A stretch of 64,000 bases of DNA from Tenodera sinensis (Eukaryota > Arthropoda > Insecta > Mantodea > Mantidae). The translations under genes were made by a program, and so were the position numbers. The notes under the pieces were generated by a model. That model was not told the DNA's origin. It did no database searches and saw only the letters and a program-made list of their open reading frames with translations. The stretch is taken from positions 47,658,839 through 47,722,838 of the forward strand of contig CM060974.1 of NCBI GenBank assembly GCA_030765045.1, given 5' to 3'. Positions 9,508-22,059 of this stretch are shown here, piece after piece. How positions within the stretch are numbered: the first letter of the stretch is position 1; every line of letters begins with the position of its first letter.

Positions 9508-11023
9508 TTATTTCTTAGAGGTTGAAGCAGAAGTGGTCCCGTTGCTATTATTAACTGCTAAATTGCAGTTCACAACCAACACTTTGCAAAAATTTTCAAC
9601 TTCGTCTGTTGTCTCGCAAAACATTATTGTGACGTGGAAAACTTCTCTCCACGTCACAAGATGTTATCGGGGCATATTTAAATGATGTTAACTGCTTCAC
9701 AGAGAGAGTCAAGTCTCTTGGTGTGACAGATGGTTTTCTTTCGAGGATGTCTCGAATATCGCACATCTGTTTATAACCTGAATTTTTTGAAATTACATAA
9801 TTCACTTTCTCCTTCACTTTTTGTCCTATGCTACCAGGAACCGAACTAAGATCACATATTGTTTTTTCAAAGACAATAAGTGATTCATGCAAAGGAGATC
9901 CTACAGCTTCCAAAGCCGTTTTGGCTGTTGGTAAGAAAGGAAAATGGGCAGATATGAAACTAAGATCCTCTTTTAACCCAGTGCCTGACAGAATATTTTG
10001 TACAGTTTCTATTGATGAGGCATCTTTCGAGTCCAATGAATTCACCTCTTCGACTATTTCTATGTGTTCAGCATAATATAAAACTACATCGACCCATGTT
10101 CCCCATCGAGTTAACACTGGTGCAGGAGGAAGTCGGATATTAGGTGCTGTTGATCTAAACACCTTAACTATTTTAGGAGATTTAACAAAAATTCTCTTTG
10201 TACTGGACACAAATCTATCTACCAATGGGAAAGAATCACGTATTGTCTCAGAAATGCGATGAAGAGCGTGTGCCAAACAAGTTATACGAATTAAGTTAGG
10301 AAAAATACCTTTGTGTTTGTCCTGATTTTACCATATAAGGACCTGCATCAGTAACAAATAAAAGTAACCGGTCGTATTTGATTCCACATGGCCATAGTAA
10401 TTTCAAAGGGTCCATCACAAACTGGGTTACAGTTACATTGTCAGTAGCCGACTATTCGTACACATTAAGAAGATAAGGTGTAGTCTTTTGTTCATTATTT
10501 AAAGCACCCACGATTATATTAGCAATAGAACGGCGCTCAGAATCAGGGGTTTCATCAACAGACAACCACACAAACTGATCCACTAATTTATTTTGTATAT
10601 TTGACAATACATTATTGTAACAATATGCTACATAAGTCTTGCTCAGTGTACTTTCTTCAGGCACATGTTGTCGAGTGTGCTTGGCAAGAAAGTTTTTAAA
10701 TGTCGGATTATTAATTTTGAACAAGGGAATATCAGCAGCTAAAAATACTTAGCACAAGTCATAGGAAAAATCAATAACCCTACTTCCTAAACATTCTTCT
10801 AACTGTTTTGAACAGGTTCTTTGTTTGCGAGTTTTGTAATTAAATTCTCCTTATGTTTTGCTGTGTTTATGTGCTGAACTATTTGAAACCTTTTCTCACT
10901 CTCTACATTTTTCTCACACGCTCCACAAAACAGCACCCTGTTATCTGTAGATCTTAAATCACACGAAAACTCTTTCTGTAAATTAATTAATCTAGCACTC
11001 GAAGTTGGTTTTATTTTCGGCAT
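9508..11023 (-). pseudogene. hAT transposase with BED-like zinc finger (CGGBP1-like type)
   Basis: Three frames read on the minus strand give one protein in order. 11023-10799 is a BED-like zinc finger: FCGACEKNV, then QHINTAKH, with spaced Cys2 and His residues. 10724-10452 is the start of the RNase H-like catalytic domain, with VDETPDSERR. 10276-9596 begins AHALHR and contains the TRWGTW motif of hAT proteins. It ends with the C-terminal dimerisation motif FKYAPITSCDVERSF, followed by VLRDNRRS. Stops and shifts separate the segments, and the last ~30 codons continue in another frame to about 9508. This organisation (BED finger then hAT core) is what is annotated as CGG-triplet-repeat-binding-protein-1-like in insects. 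It is inactive. Confidence 0.8.
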
Positions 11024-11296
11024 TTGAAGAGCTTTTTAACATTTTATATGCATAATTTAATTTGGTGGGAACCAGTTCACAACAGTTACGTTTGAAGATC
11101 ATGACACAACTACTGATGAGCAGGCAAGCATTGCTATAATTGTGCTGCTCAAAACATTGACCTGCACTTTATCTTTATTAATATAAACCTCTCAGATAAG
11201 GCACTGATTATTCTTTACGCACATGCATATAATGAAAGGATGGAAACAGGATTCACTGCATGACAATATGACTCAGCATTAGTTCTCACCACATCG

Positions 11297-11535
11297 CGAG
11301 TTGCATCATCATGTGCAATACTACCAATATGAAAAATATTATACAGATGGAAAAAATAATAAAAAACAAAAATCATTAAAATATGTAATATAGGGGCCAT
11401 AATATTGAAATCTTCATGAGTTGCATGATCATGTGCAATACTACCAATATGAAAAATATTATCAAAGTGGAACAAAAAATAAAAAGCCATAAAAATCATT
11501 AAAATATGCAACATAGGGGCTATAATATTGAAATA
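11297..11535. repeat. tandem duplication of ~118 bp
   Basis: Two head-to-tail copies with ~90% identity meet near 11415. Both contain TGTGCAATACTACCAATATG and GGGGC(C/T)ATAATATTGAAAT. The minus-strand open frame at 11215-11514 simply reads the two copies in phase and shows the same peptide twice. It is not a gene. Confidence 0.8.
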
Positions 11536-12031
11536 TTATGCATTTATCAAAATCAAGAAAATATGCAGTTATATGCACCATAAAATCATGTCCAAATAAC
11601 TGAAAATTCCATAATTCGTACATATACTGTAAAAGCATACATTTTTAACCTCTATAAAAAAATATGCATATACATGAATTTCCTAGTCCTAGTTATAAAA
11701 GTTTGAATAAATCCATAAGTCTCATATAAATTTTTTGGGGTATCCAGCATAAGTAGTTTATTTCTCCAATGTCTTAATATACATGTGTGGATAGTTATTT
11801 TGTGGAAAAGGTTGCATTATTGATAAAAATATTTCATGCTTGGATGGCATAATGTTGGGCTTTGGCCTGTCTCATACTAAAAGAGGAGAAGCTTTACAAA
11901 TCATGAACATCATGTAACATAACATGACTACAATATTTGAAACAAAATAATCAGTATCTTTGTCATTTTCTTAATTTTCTTCCTTTGCTTCACAAAGACT
12001 TTTGAAGTATCCCTTTGAAACATCTGATGTA

Positions 12032-12956
12032 CGAGGGTAATTCAAATATAAAGGGTAATTGTTGCACATCATGGAGGAAGCAGTTCAGAGCGGGGCAGTG
12101 TAGTGGGGGCGTTGAAGGTTGGTGTGTTAGGGAGGGGCAACTAGCTTTGTTGGCTGCTTCGCTATGTTCTGGCGTCTGTATAGCCATGAGTTAGGAAGAG
12201 GTTCCTTCGTCTGTTGCGCAACGCATTATTATCAAGTTTTTAACCAATGATTTTAACTATTTTAACTCGTTTAAGGGCGCAGTTTGGGGACACTATACTG
12301 TCACAGAATCAAGAGTTTACTTGGGCCAGACAATTTAAGGGTGGCCGAGAATTTGTGGAAAATGAAAGTCATGCTCGACGCCCAAGGTCAAATCTCACAG
12401 ATGACAATATCCGTGCCATTCGAGAGCCCCACTGTTGAAGGAATCGCAACAGAAGTTGGTTGATTTTCTTCATTATCGACGTACAGTGACTGCAGCTTAC
12501 TATTGCCAATTGTTAAGGTCTGTAAAACCTGCCTACTGAAGCAAAAGACGTATGCCCATCAGAGATGTCATCCTTCTCCAAGACAACGCTATGCCTCACA
12601 CCGCCAATTTGACAATGGACACAATGGCGGACATGTACTGGGAAACCCTTGAACACCCTCCCTATAGTCCAGACTTGTCCCCCCTCAGACTATTTTTTGT
12701 TTGCACCCATGAAAGAATCGCTTGGAGGGAAACATTTCGAAAGCAACGACAACGTTGAGGAGCATTTGCGCATTTGGTTGGCGACGTGCCCTCAAACTTT
12801 TTTTGAAGAAGGAATGCTCAAGCTTCCGAAACGTTGGCAAAAATGTGTATAGTGTGAAGGAAGCTATATAGAGAAATGTTGATATAGTCACTTGTGTATA
12901 TATTTAATCAATAAATATTTTTAACAAAATTACCCTTTATATTTGAATCACCCTTG
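12032..12956 (+). mobile_element. internally deleted mariner, second family
   Basis: Inverted repeats start CGAGGGTAATTCAAATATAA at 12032 and end in the complement at 12956. They match over about 29 bp with two differences and are flanked by TA on both sides (12030-12031, 12957-12958). The TIR differs from that of the 5.6-kb mariner, so this is a different family. At 925 bp the copy lacks several hundred bases of transposase. Confidence 0.9.
12187..12852 (+). pseudogene. mariner transposase, deleted and frameshifted
   Basis: The start is the ATG at 12187, followed two codons later by a TAG. Recognisable N-terminal pieces include VAQRII and the helix-turn-helix region up to TDDNIRAI (near 12410). 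The middle of the catalytic domain, including the first aspartate, is missing. The C-terminal half is clear: LQDNAMPHTA, then YSPDLSP and FLFAPMKESLGG, with 34 residues between the two catalytic aspartates when the frames 12552-12758 and 12649-12852 are read in order. The last frame ends at 12852, just inside the right TIR. Confidence 0.85.
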
Positions 12957-14179
12957 TATATGGCATTAATGACATCTTTCAGTTTTTTCTTGCAAATTGG
13001 AATGAGTTTTAAGCATTGCCTTGATAGTAGGAATGGATTAAGTCCTAATGTGCTCATCCTTTTCAAGTGATATTTACAGTTCTGACTTTTTCTAAAGCAG
13101 TTTATCAGTATTTCACTTTTAAATGTGTTGGTATTTCTTCATCAAAGCACAAAACTGTTGCTTCTGAAAAAATGGAACTGAGATCCATCATCATGTTTGT
13201 CCTTTGCAGTATTTATCTGCAAAGTGTGCTTGCATCATTTTAACAATGAAAAATGGCTTCTTCTTGCAGGAATCTTTAATGACTGTAACCCAGTCATCAG
13301 GGTTTTCTGTTCTTAACATGCTACATTCTACTCTCGGCCAGAATTTCTTTGATGTTTACATTTTTCACTTTTCCAATTGTTCTGTTTCCTACTTTTTTTT
13401 TCTGTCTTTAAGTGCTTTAGCACGTGACACCTCTGGAAACGTTTTACATCCTAAGTCAAACAAAATATTCAGAATGAAAAAGACCAAAGTCACTTTTAAC
13501 ACTATAACATACATTAATATAAGTTACAAATAGCCTTATAATATTAAAATTATTACCAATTATGCAGTAATTAATAATAAGAGCATAATTTGTTCATGAT
13601 TCACACCTGCATATTTTAATTACCATGTGAATAATAGTTAAAATTATACAATAACATTTTAGTATGATACAAACCTAAGCCTCAATGTCTTCATTCTTTA
13701 AAAAATTAAGTATTTTCGACTTACTTCATTTTCAGATGAATATTCATCAGATGGACAATAACTGCTTCTGCTGGATAAATCATGTTTATCAGAACCATTT
13801 CTTTCTCAGAATTTTCTTTTTTGGTTATGCATGGAAATAACCTTTTCATTGCAAGTGCCATTTTACTTTGGCTTTGGGTTGTTTCATACACACAAAAGCT
13901 TAATTCCTTGATGTATGAGAATAGCAAGCGTAAGTTGCTCTGCCATCTGAGTGAGCATTAAAATATTTTTGCAGAAGCTTCCCCTGTTGAATAGAAGTTG
14001 AACTAACCCAAAAATCATGTTTTGAAAAAAGTGTGGCTTTGGACTATATCATTCTCACCACTTCAAATGTATTCTTAATACTCTCTCCATGTCCCTTGTT
14101 GAATTCACAGACTACTAAGGCTGCAGCAGTGTGTACTTTTCTTTTTTAAATAAATGTTGCCTCTGGACATTTATTCCAA
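12957..14179. other. non-coding stretch with possible decayed coding relics
   Basis: No intact gene. On the minus strand between about 13440 and 13200 a frame reads a pattern of the type P-D-D-W-V...I-K-D-S...K-P-F, which could be a relic of an insect transposon protein. The minus frame 13721-13927 ends in acidic and serine codons. A ~30-base block near 14034-14062 (GTGGCTTTGGA, then ATATCATTCTCACC) recurs inverted at 9282-9312 in the hAT flank. None of these is strong enough to name. Confidence 0.3.
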
Positions 14180-15600
14180 AGCATTGTTGCTCAGGATGCA
14201 TTCAATAACATAAATAGCAATACTACACAATAAGTTTAAATGTATTTATTACCAGCCAACAAACTGGTGACCGCGACGTAATACCTACAAATATCTGTAC
14301 TAGTCGAATTCAGTCTTGGGGAACGATGGCAATGTGAAGAACAATGTCAGTAAGGCGAACAGCTGGAGTGAGAATTTCATGTTGCCATTTTGGTTACCAA
14401 GTTTGTCAGCTCATTGATTTGGAGTTGTAAAGACGCAATAGTTGCGGTCTCAGACGCTGTTGCCATTATCGAGGAACTCGGTGTTGACGGGTATAGCTCT
14501 ATCAATCTATCGCCAATTGTGGCCAATGCATCGAGGTTGCCTTCTGAAATGGTTAGAATTTTCTGAACATCAGAAAATCAGGTGGGACATCCAGATACTT
14601 TTTAACATGTCTTCTGTCATTGTCATACCGGCTAATGTTATCAGACAGTGGAGCAATTGGGATGGAATGTTTTGGTCAAGCCACCACCCTTTTGGACAGA
14701 AAATTCGGTGCTTTGGTTTGCTGAACTTGTGAGTCAACTTATTCTCGCTAAGGTAACTGCGATAACACAAAATTCAGATCTAAGGCTTGAAAGTCGATTT
14801 TTGCACTGGGTGGATTGCTCGTTTTGGCATTCCTCAATGACTTACAGCTGATCAAGGTCATCAGTTTGAGTCTCACCACTTCAAAGTTCTAACCATGCTC
14901 TCTAGGACATGTATCCAAACAACAGCCTTCCATCCAACCACCAACAGAATAGTGCAAAGATTTCATCACCAGCTTAAAACTGCTATCAGGTGTCACACTT
15001 CAGATTGATGGACCAAAGATTCGCCTATAGTTCTCTTGGGCATATATACTGCATACAAAAAATACATTTGTGAAACTGCTGCAGAGTTAGTGCATGGATA
15101 GACAATCCAATTGCTGGATGACTTCTTCTCACATACTATCGGTGACACCATCGAGGCATCAGACTTAATCAGGGGTCTGTGAAACAGGCTCAGGCAACTC
15201 CGTCCTATTTCACCAAGGCCTCACAGTACCCGACAGACTTTTGTTTTTCGTGACCTCGAAAATTGTTCACACGTGTTTCTACGTCACGATGCAGTTCATA
15301 GGCCTCTACAATCTCTATATATAATGGCCCATTCAAAGTAATGAACCATCATGAAAAGATCTTTAACATTGAAATCTGTGGCATATGAACAAGTGTTTCT
15401 CATGATCGGCTGAAACCTGCCTTCGTTGCTGACCCTGATGACTCCAGGACAATGACCACCCCAACAAATCGTCAACTATTCAGTCGACTCTGTACTTACG
15501 GAGTGATGATTAACACTGCAAAGGGGTGTGTTTGCAGCCGAAGAGATACAATTCTTAGGTTACTCTGTGAATTCAAATACTTGTTTGGCTATTATGAACT
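14180..15600 (+). pseudogene. Ty3/gypsy-type retrotransposon copy 1, rearranged
   Basis: From about 14838 to 15540 the plus strand encodes integrase pieces of the same family as the minus-strand copy at 24.85-26.8 kb. These are WIARFGIPQ, TADQGHQFE, TAFHPTTNRIVQRFHH and the tail PISPRPHSTR then LENCSHVFLRHDAV. The third catalytic residue of the integrase triad, normally Glu before the arginine in V-E-R-F, is Gln here. A gag-like VKPPPFW segment (14672 onward) is on the plus strand. The gag-like segment at 14430-14590 and an LTR-like block at 14187-14262 are on the minus strand relative to the other copy. Reverse transcriptase is missing. Many stops are present. Confidence 0.65.
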
Positions 15601-16715
15601 TGTCAGTTGGTAACCACCATGATTTCGATCAAATTGGTGGGCCAGGAGTGGTAACAGCATGCTATGGAAGCTTTTGTTAAGAAATCTGGGTTTTTCCTTA
15701 AGGAGCCTCTCTAGTAAACTGGTAGAAGCCAGCTTTTGTTACAAAGGAACTATTTTCTGTACTGCATTGGCTGAAGGTGGTGTGTGTATATTTTCTTTAT
15801 GTGTACCAGTTTGCTTTCTGAACAACAATCCCTATTATAAAAGCACCCTGAATCAGGTTCTGGAAGGACATTTGCCGAGAAGCAGCTTTGAATCAGTAGA
15901 TGAACAGTGGTTCAGTGTGGCCAATCCTGCTGATTTCATGGCAGAAACACCATTTTTGTTGTCTTGGATAGCTTTAGCATGTCAACTCAACGTCTGGTTG
16001 CAGGATTTGTGAACTTATCACAACTTTACTAGTTCTGAAAGATACCACCTCAGTTATTCATTTTCCAACTTTTCATTTTCATTGGCCATTTATGGCATCT
16101 TGTACAACTGTTTGGAAGTCACATCATTGTAAAACTTTGCAGACCTGTTCTTCAGAGGCCAATGCTTATTTTAGGACAAAAATATCAAAATCCATTTTTT
16201 GATCAAAAATACCCATTTTTCAGTACTAGATCACCTTAATCACTGTGATGGTTGCCTTTAATTTCAAAAGTTTGCTAGTAGTGTTACAATGTATGCAGTC
16301 AAAGCTTTAGAGAGACTGTGGGACACTTACTAAATATTCTTTTTTGCTTATTATGTTTATAAGGATGACATTTCTTATATAGATGCCGCATTATTCACCT
16401 CTTTTTTCTTTCTTTCCTTTTTGGTCTAGTCTGATATTCTGAAAGAACTTGAAACTTGCTGCAGAAACTCTGCACCTATTCTAAAACTAATCTTACTACA
16501 TATTTATGGAAAAGTTGAGCTTAAAGATTGGTTAGTAATGTTCCGTTGCTATTTTTAATTTGTTTTTCCTATATATTCCTACATTTTTAATTTAGTGAGG
16601 TATGTTTCACAATTAAGAAATTAATTAGTAATGTGAGTAATACATGTTTTAATTGTTTTATCACCTCATTGTTTAATTCACCTACCCTGCTAGAGCTTCT
16701 ACATTTTAATGAGTC
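15601..16715. other. no recognised gene
   Basis: A 117-codon ATG-started frame (15659-16012) has no recognisable motif and looks like a chance ORF or decayed repeat. The rest is AT-rich and featureless. Confidence 0.4.
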
Positions 16716-16932
16716 TATAATAATAATAGTAATAATGATAATGAGGATAATAATAATAGTAATACTACTAATACTACTAATACTAATAGTAATAGTAATA
16801 ATAATACTAATACTAATAGTAATACTAATAATAGTAACAACAATAACAATAATGACGATGATGCTACTACTACTGATGATGGTAATGATAAGGATAATGA
16901 TAACAACAGTGACAATGATAACAACAACAATA
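16716..16932 (+). repeat. imperfect (AAT)n-type trinucleotide microsatellite
   Basis: About 215 bp of AAT, AGT, ACT and AAC triplets. Frames on both strands are open only because the period is three. They encode Ile/Val/Leu runs and are not genes. Confidence 0.9.
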
Positions 16933-16999
16933 ATTTTTGGCAATATTGCTGTTTACGGTCTTAGGTATGTGCAGTTATGCCAACCCATTCCAACTTGAG

Positions 17000-17778
17000 A
17001 TTAAGAAATGCGCTACATCTCTCTAGTGGACAAAGAGGTTGGCAGTTATGAATCTGAGAGGAATAGAGGTAATCGAACAGAAACGCAATATAAAACTGAA
17101 ACAATGGAATGGAGGCGCAAAGTGAATAGTGGAATAAATTTAGCTAAGAAAAACAAAAGTGAAACTGAAATGTGATTGCAGAGAGAATGTAAATAAAGGA
17201 GAAAAGGGGGTGTAACATTTTCTCTGTCTAGGGGATATGTGAATGGCAACCACAAGGTACCCAAGCTGAGCAGAACATTACTTCCACTTACTGGTGTTTT
17301 GCTCCTCACTGTAACTTTTCTACTTTTCTTGGTCATCTCTTGTTCTCTTCCGACCCCGATGCTATTAGGGTTCCTGAGGGCTAGGGAGTCTTTATTTTTC
17401 CAACTTCTCCATTTCTCTATAAAATCTTAACCCCCAACATGCTGACCTGTCATGGCATGTAATACGTCCTCTGATAGGTAATCAGAGGATATGGTCGGTG
17501 AATTTATTTTGATAACTCTCCCAGCCAGGTCGGTGAGACCCGTAAACCAACGACAGGTGTGGTCCTCCAGATATCCTGGGGGTTGTGAGAGAGCGATATG
17601 ATCGCCAAAACATAAAAATATGGTGCTCTGTAAAAAACTGTTATTATTACTGCTATTGCTCTCTTCAATATCAAATTAGGAAATATGACTCGAGGGGTGA
17701 AATGTTCCGGAGTTAAAATAGTCCCCCATTTGGATCTCCTACTACTACTTCTCGAGAACCAAAACATTATAGTAATAG
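17000..17778 (+). other. probable 5' region of RNase H LINE A
   Basis: This GC-richer stretch lies immediately upstream of the endonuclease coding region on the same strand and has no long frame of its own. Phrases such as the run ending CCTCCAGATATCCTGGGGGT (to 17583) look like the 5' part of this LINE class. The true 5' end and any ORF1 cannot be placed from one copy. Confidence 0.35.
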
Positions 17779-20700
17779 AAGATCCAACGTCAGACTTCTA
17801 CAATGGAATGCGGGTGGTCTCACACAAACAAAAAGAATAGAACTCAATAAAATTGTATTTGACTATAAAATAGATATCTTTATCATACAAGAAGCAAATC
17901 TAACAATGACCAACTTAAATACTTCAATTTTACTGGATTTTTACTACACTTATTACCCAAAAATAGACAGATAAGTAGTGGAATATTAGTTGGAGTTCAA
18001 ATGGATATTAAATCCTCCTTTGAAATTGTTAAAGGAATGGATAACACAGATAAATGTGAATTAATAAAGCTAAATTTTTGGGATAACAAAACACATCTAC
18101 ATTTATACAGTATTTACAATCCTCCCAGGAATGAACCACATCTCTCACTTATTGACCAATTAAATAAAACAGTCGTAATTGGAGATGGGGTTATGAAAAA
18201 GCGGATTCTACAGGGAAGATAGTGGAAGAATTTTTTAATACCACAACTTTTGAACTGATTTATAGTAAAGAAGATGCCACAACCTTCATACATTACTCTG
18301 GAGCAGGCAGTAACCCAGACCTCTTGTTAGCTACAATAGATATTGTTTCAAAAATTACAAAACAAGTTATAGAAGATCCAAGTTCTGGTCACAGAGCAGT
18401 AATTGCTGATATAAAACTAGAGAATACAAATAACAGTCAAGGTCTTACGAATCTGTATTGGAACTTCAAAAAAGTAGATTGGAACAAATATAAATCTGAA
18501 TTAGAACATAAATTTAAAGAACAAACTCACAGCTGCATTACCAACCAGATCATATGAACAACATTTTCTGTAAAGTCAACCTAGAAACCACAAAAAAACT
18601 TATTCCTCTTGGAAGAATTAAAAATTTCAAACCCTTTTGGAACCCCCAGTTAGAAGAACTGAAAAAGCAAAGGGATATAGCTAGAAATACAGCTGAACAA
18701 ACAAATAACATATTGGATATACAAATATAGCAAAAGAAATGTGCCCCACTAAAAAAAGAAATTAATACCACTAAAAGGAATCACTTTAATAATTTCTTAG
18801 AAAAAATGGATTATAGGACAGATGGTAACAAAGCTCATAAGTTCACAAAAAATGTCGTGGACAGGAAAGAAAACAACAGTACACCTATCATACACAACAA
18901 TAAAATGTTAGTAAATGATGCAGTCATAGCCGAAACATTCTATAAATATTATGCTAATTCACATAAAGTAACAAGAAACAATGAAAAGGAACGTAAAGAA
19001 TTTAAGAAAGATTTGAAACAAGAAAGAGAATGTGATCCTAACACTCAGTGCAATATCTTTTTTCAAAATTTTAATATGCAAGGACTGAACATTGCAATAA
19101 ATAATCTAAAAAACAAAAAGTCTCCTGGACCAGATCACATACATCCAGAGTTCATAAAAAACCTTGGAAAAACAGCAAAACAACAACTACTAAAACTCTA
19201 CAATCTATCCTGGTAAACCACTGTACCTGCTGAATGGCAGAAAGCAATAATTGTGCCACTCTTGAAGAAAGACAAAACAGCATCAGAAATAAAAAATTAT
19301 AGACCAATAGCTCTTACTAGCATAATAGCAAAAGTGAGGGAAAGAATGGTGTCAAACAGGTTAAATTGGTTTCTAGAATCACAAAATTTAATATCCCATG
19401 TCAAGCTGGATTCAGAGTTCCACTCTACAAATGAACAAGTCTTACTTCTCAGTCAAGAAATCAAAGACACCTTCAATAGAAAAGAAGATAATTTATCAGT
19501 TTTTATTGATTTCCAAAGTGCATATAATTCTATTGCAGAACAAAACTACTAAAGAAAGAAAAAAAAATAGGGATACAATGTCCAATGTTTTCATGGCTAT
19601 GTCATTTCCTAACGCAACTCTTTATTGCAACCAGATATGGAAGAAATATATCTAAATACAAACAAGTACACCGTGGCTTACCACAAGGCGCAGTGCTCAG
19701 CACAGCACTTTTTAATATATTTATTAACGATCTGCCACAACAAATACAAGAATCAGGTGTGAAGTGTGCGCTATTTGCTGATGACTTAGTAATGTGGACT
19801 TCAAAACCAAAAAGCAAAAGTACAGAACAAGAAAAAACCATGAAACAATCCTTAACCAACTTACAAAGGTGGACCAAAGAAAATTTAATGACTGTTAATA
19901 CAACAAAATAAACTACCAAATCTTTTCATTAAGAAAAAAACCACTAAAAATAAAACTAAATTTTGAGGGTCAACAATTACCAGAAACAAAGGAAGCAAAG
20001 TATTTAGGAGTTACATTTGATACCAAACTTACATGGACCAAACAAATAGAAAATGTAATACAAAGAGCAGAGAGGCACCTTTCACTGTTAAAACGTCTAA
20101 CAGGAATGAAGTGGGGATGTTCCAGAGCAACTCTTAACACAACATACAATGTATATATAAAGTCATTATTTACTGCAGCAAAGTTCTTGTAACAGCAAAC
20201 ATAAAAAAAATTCAAATCTTTCAAAACCAAAGTCTGAGATTAATTACAGGTGCTATCAAAACCACACCAATAGCAGCTATGGAAATACTAACCAACCAAT
20301 ACCCCATTGAATATGAAATAGAAAAAGCGACTCTTATTCAACATGAAAAGTTGATCAGACTCCCATTCAGTACATGGCACTGGAGAAATTTTACACATAC
20401 ACTAAAGACTCAGGAGGGCTTTCTTTCCAAAATTCAAGACATCAAGAAGAATGTACACCTTCCTAATTCAAAGGAAAACTTCATATTTAAAGTCAATCCG
20501 ACACATACATTAGACATCACATATTATTTACACCTGACAGAAGAAATTAAGAAAAGTGATACTCCAACTAGTGTTCTAAAATTATTGGCATTAGAGACAA
20601 TCAATACTAGATTTCCAGAACACGAATGGCTCCATATTTATACTGATGGATCATTGATATCAAACCAAGATGGAGCAGGTGCTGGAGTCACATGTCACCT

Positions 20701-21406
20701 CTTTTCCTATTACAAATCTTTAAGTTATGGAACTAGTAACTTTGATGGAGAAATTGAAGCAATTCGAATGGCCCTACAAAACCTTTTGTACAGAATTTCA
20801 CATTTTCAGCAAGCTGTTATTCTCTCAGATTCCAGGGCAGCAATTATAGCAATTACTTCCAAGTTGTCACCAAAAAACCAAACAATTATAGAATGTTGGA
20901 AAATGCTTAGCCATCTAACAGCACTTCAAAAACACCTAGTCTTCCAATGGATACCAGCTCACTGTGGACTGAATGGTAATGAGAAAGCTGATTTTCTTGC
21001 AAAAAAGGGTACCAGCGGTGTACAAAAATCTATAGTTAATCTACCATTTTATGCAGCTAAAAGATTAGTCAACTCTGAATTCAAAAAAATTATTGCAAAA
21101 TATTACTATGAAAAATCAAAGAATAAAAGATGGGAACTATCAAACATTCAAACAGTAATTCCTGAGTATCCTCGAAAAACAGCAGTTGCAACCTTCAGGT
21201 TGATTACAGGACATGATTGTGTGGGAAAACATTTAAACAGAATTGGGATATATTCTTCACCACTCTGTCCTCTATGTGATCTGCAAGAGGAAATGGATCG
21301 AGACCACCTTCAAATATGCCCGGCCACTTCTAGTGCCCCATCCATCAGTGAAAAATATTGGAGAGCAAGAGGATTAATGACTTCATTGTCAGAAATCCAA
21401 CATTAG
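17779..21406 (+). pseudogene. LINE A: endonuclease - reverse transcriptase - RNase H polyprotein, decayed
   Basis: This is the pol of a non-LTR retrotransposon that nicks chromosomal DNA and reverse-transcribes its RNA at the nick. Order of parts: an APE-type endonuclease start (LLQWNAGGLTQ at about 17785) ending in SGHRAV (18222-18557). The RT begins around 18806 (KKSPGPDHIHPEF), continues as YRPIALTS, and has the palm motifs LPQGAVLSTALFNIFIND and FADDLVMW (19585-19911). The intact last frame 20279-21406 holds RNase H (YTDGS, GEIEAI, LSDSRAA, IPAHCGLNGNEKAD) and a C-terminal Cys-His motif (CPLCDLQEE, then HLQICP). RNase H places it with the I/Loa/Outcast-like group. At least six frame breaks occur upstream. 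After the stop comes AACAACAACAA, probably the 3' tail. A related copy lies at 40852-41943. Confidence 0.85.
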
Positions 21407-21419
21407 CTAACAACAACAA

Positions 21420-22059
21420 ATATTTTCTCCGCTATTTAGCATGATAGTTACTTAAGTAATTTTCATTTCTTTTAATTCCTGAGGTTTTTAGACTGTTAAT
21501 ATAGTATTTATTAAAACTACGACATATCCAGCTAATTTGGCTTGCTGTCACAATCTTCCATCTTAGATTTTATTTTCAGCATTTGGTACTGAAAGTTTAT
21601 TGTTCAACATTTTTGCTTCGTTATATAGAGCTTGCTTGTATTTTTCTGTGTGGATATATGATTTCTCCTCCAGTGCAGGGTGTTTTACAATGTATAGAGA
21701 GTGTATACACTTTTAGGATATGTCCAAAGGGAGGACCAAGCATCACAGGTTAGTTCATTACAGTTATGTTTGAGTAACAGCAATGTTGCATTTAGGTGGT
21801 TTTTTTAAAGATTACAAAAGTTATTCAATTTACTATTTTGTTGATGTCCTGTTTCTTTGGCATTATATGTCAGTGCTTCTGTGTATATTAATTTACTATT
21901 CTGCTTGTGTGAATTTGTTTTATAATTCAGTTTGCAAAAGGTTTTAGTTTTAATGTCTATAATGGTACTTATTCCCAGTTAAATGATTACACTACTAAAA
22001 TTCTCCTTATTTAAACTGGTATATGCGTATGTATATACGGTCAATACAACTAGATAATT
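21420..22059. other. AT-rich spacer, no gene seen
   Basis: It follows the LINE A tail. No coding frame, hairpin or known repeat is recognisable. Confidence 0.5.

Larger units (their letters stand above)
9290..11700 (-). mobile_element. hAT-type DNA transposon remnant
   Basis: A decayed hAT transposase (9508-11023, minus) is flanked on both sides by non-coding DNA dense in the motif TATGCA or ATATGC (about 9380-9435 and 11500-11670). Clusters of short subterminal repeats are where hAT transposases bind. Exact terminal repeats and an 8-bp target duplication could not be fixed, so the limits are approximate. Part of the right flank has been tandemly duplicated (11297-11535). Confidence 0.6.

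Noticed and set aside
14266..14290. CTGGTGACCGCGACG read as a retrotransposon primer-binding site
   Set aside because: It would require a plus-oriented 5' LTR, but the adjoining LTR-like block is inverted relative to copy 2, so the reading is not secure.
15659..16012. 117-codon ATG-started frame
   Set aside because: No recognisable motif, no homologue in the window, and codon use unlike the real coding remnants; not supported as a gene.
16587..16998. Open frames on both strands rich in Ile, Val and Leu
   Set aside because: Trinucleotide microsatellite read in frame; no start context, no domain.
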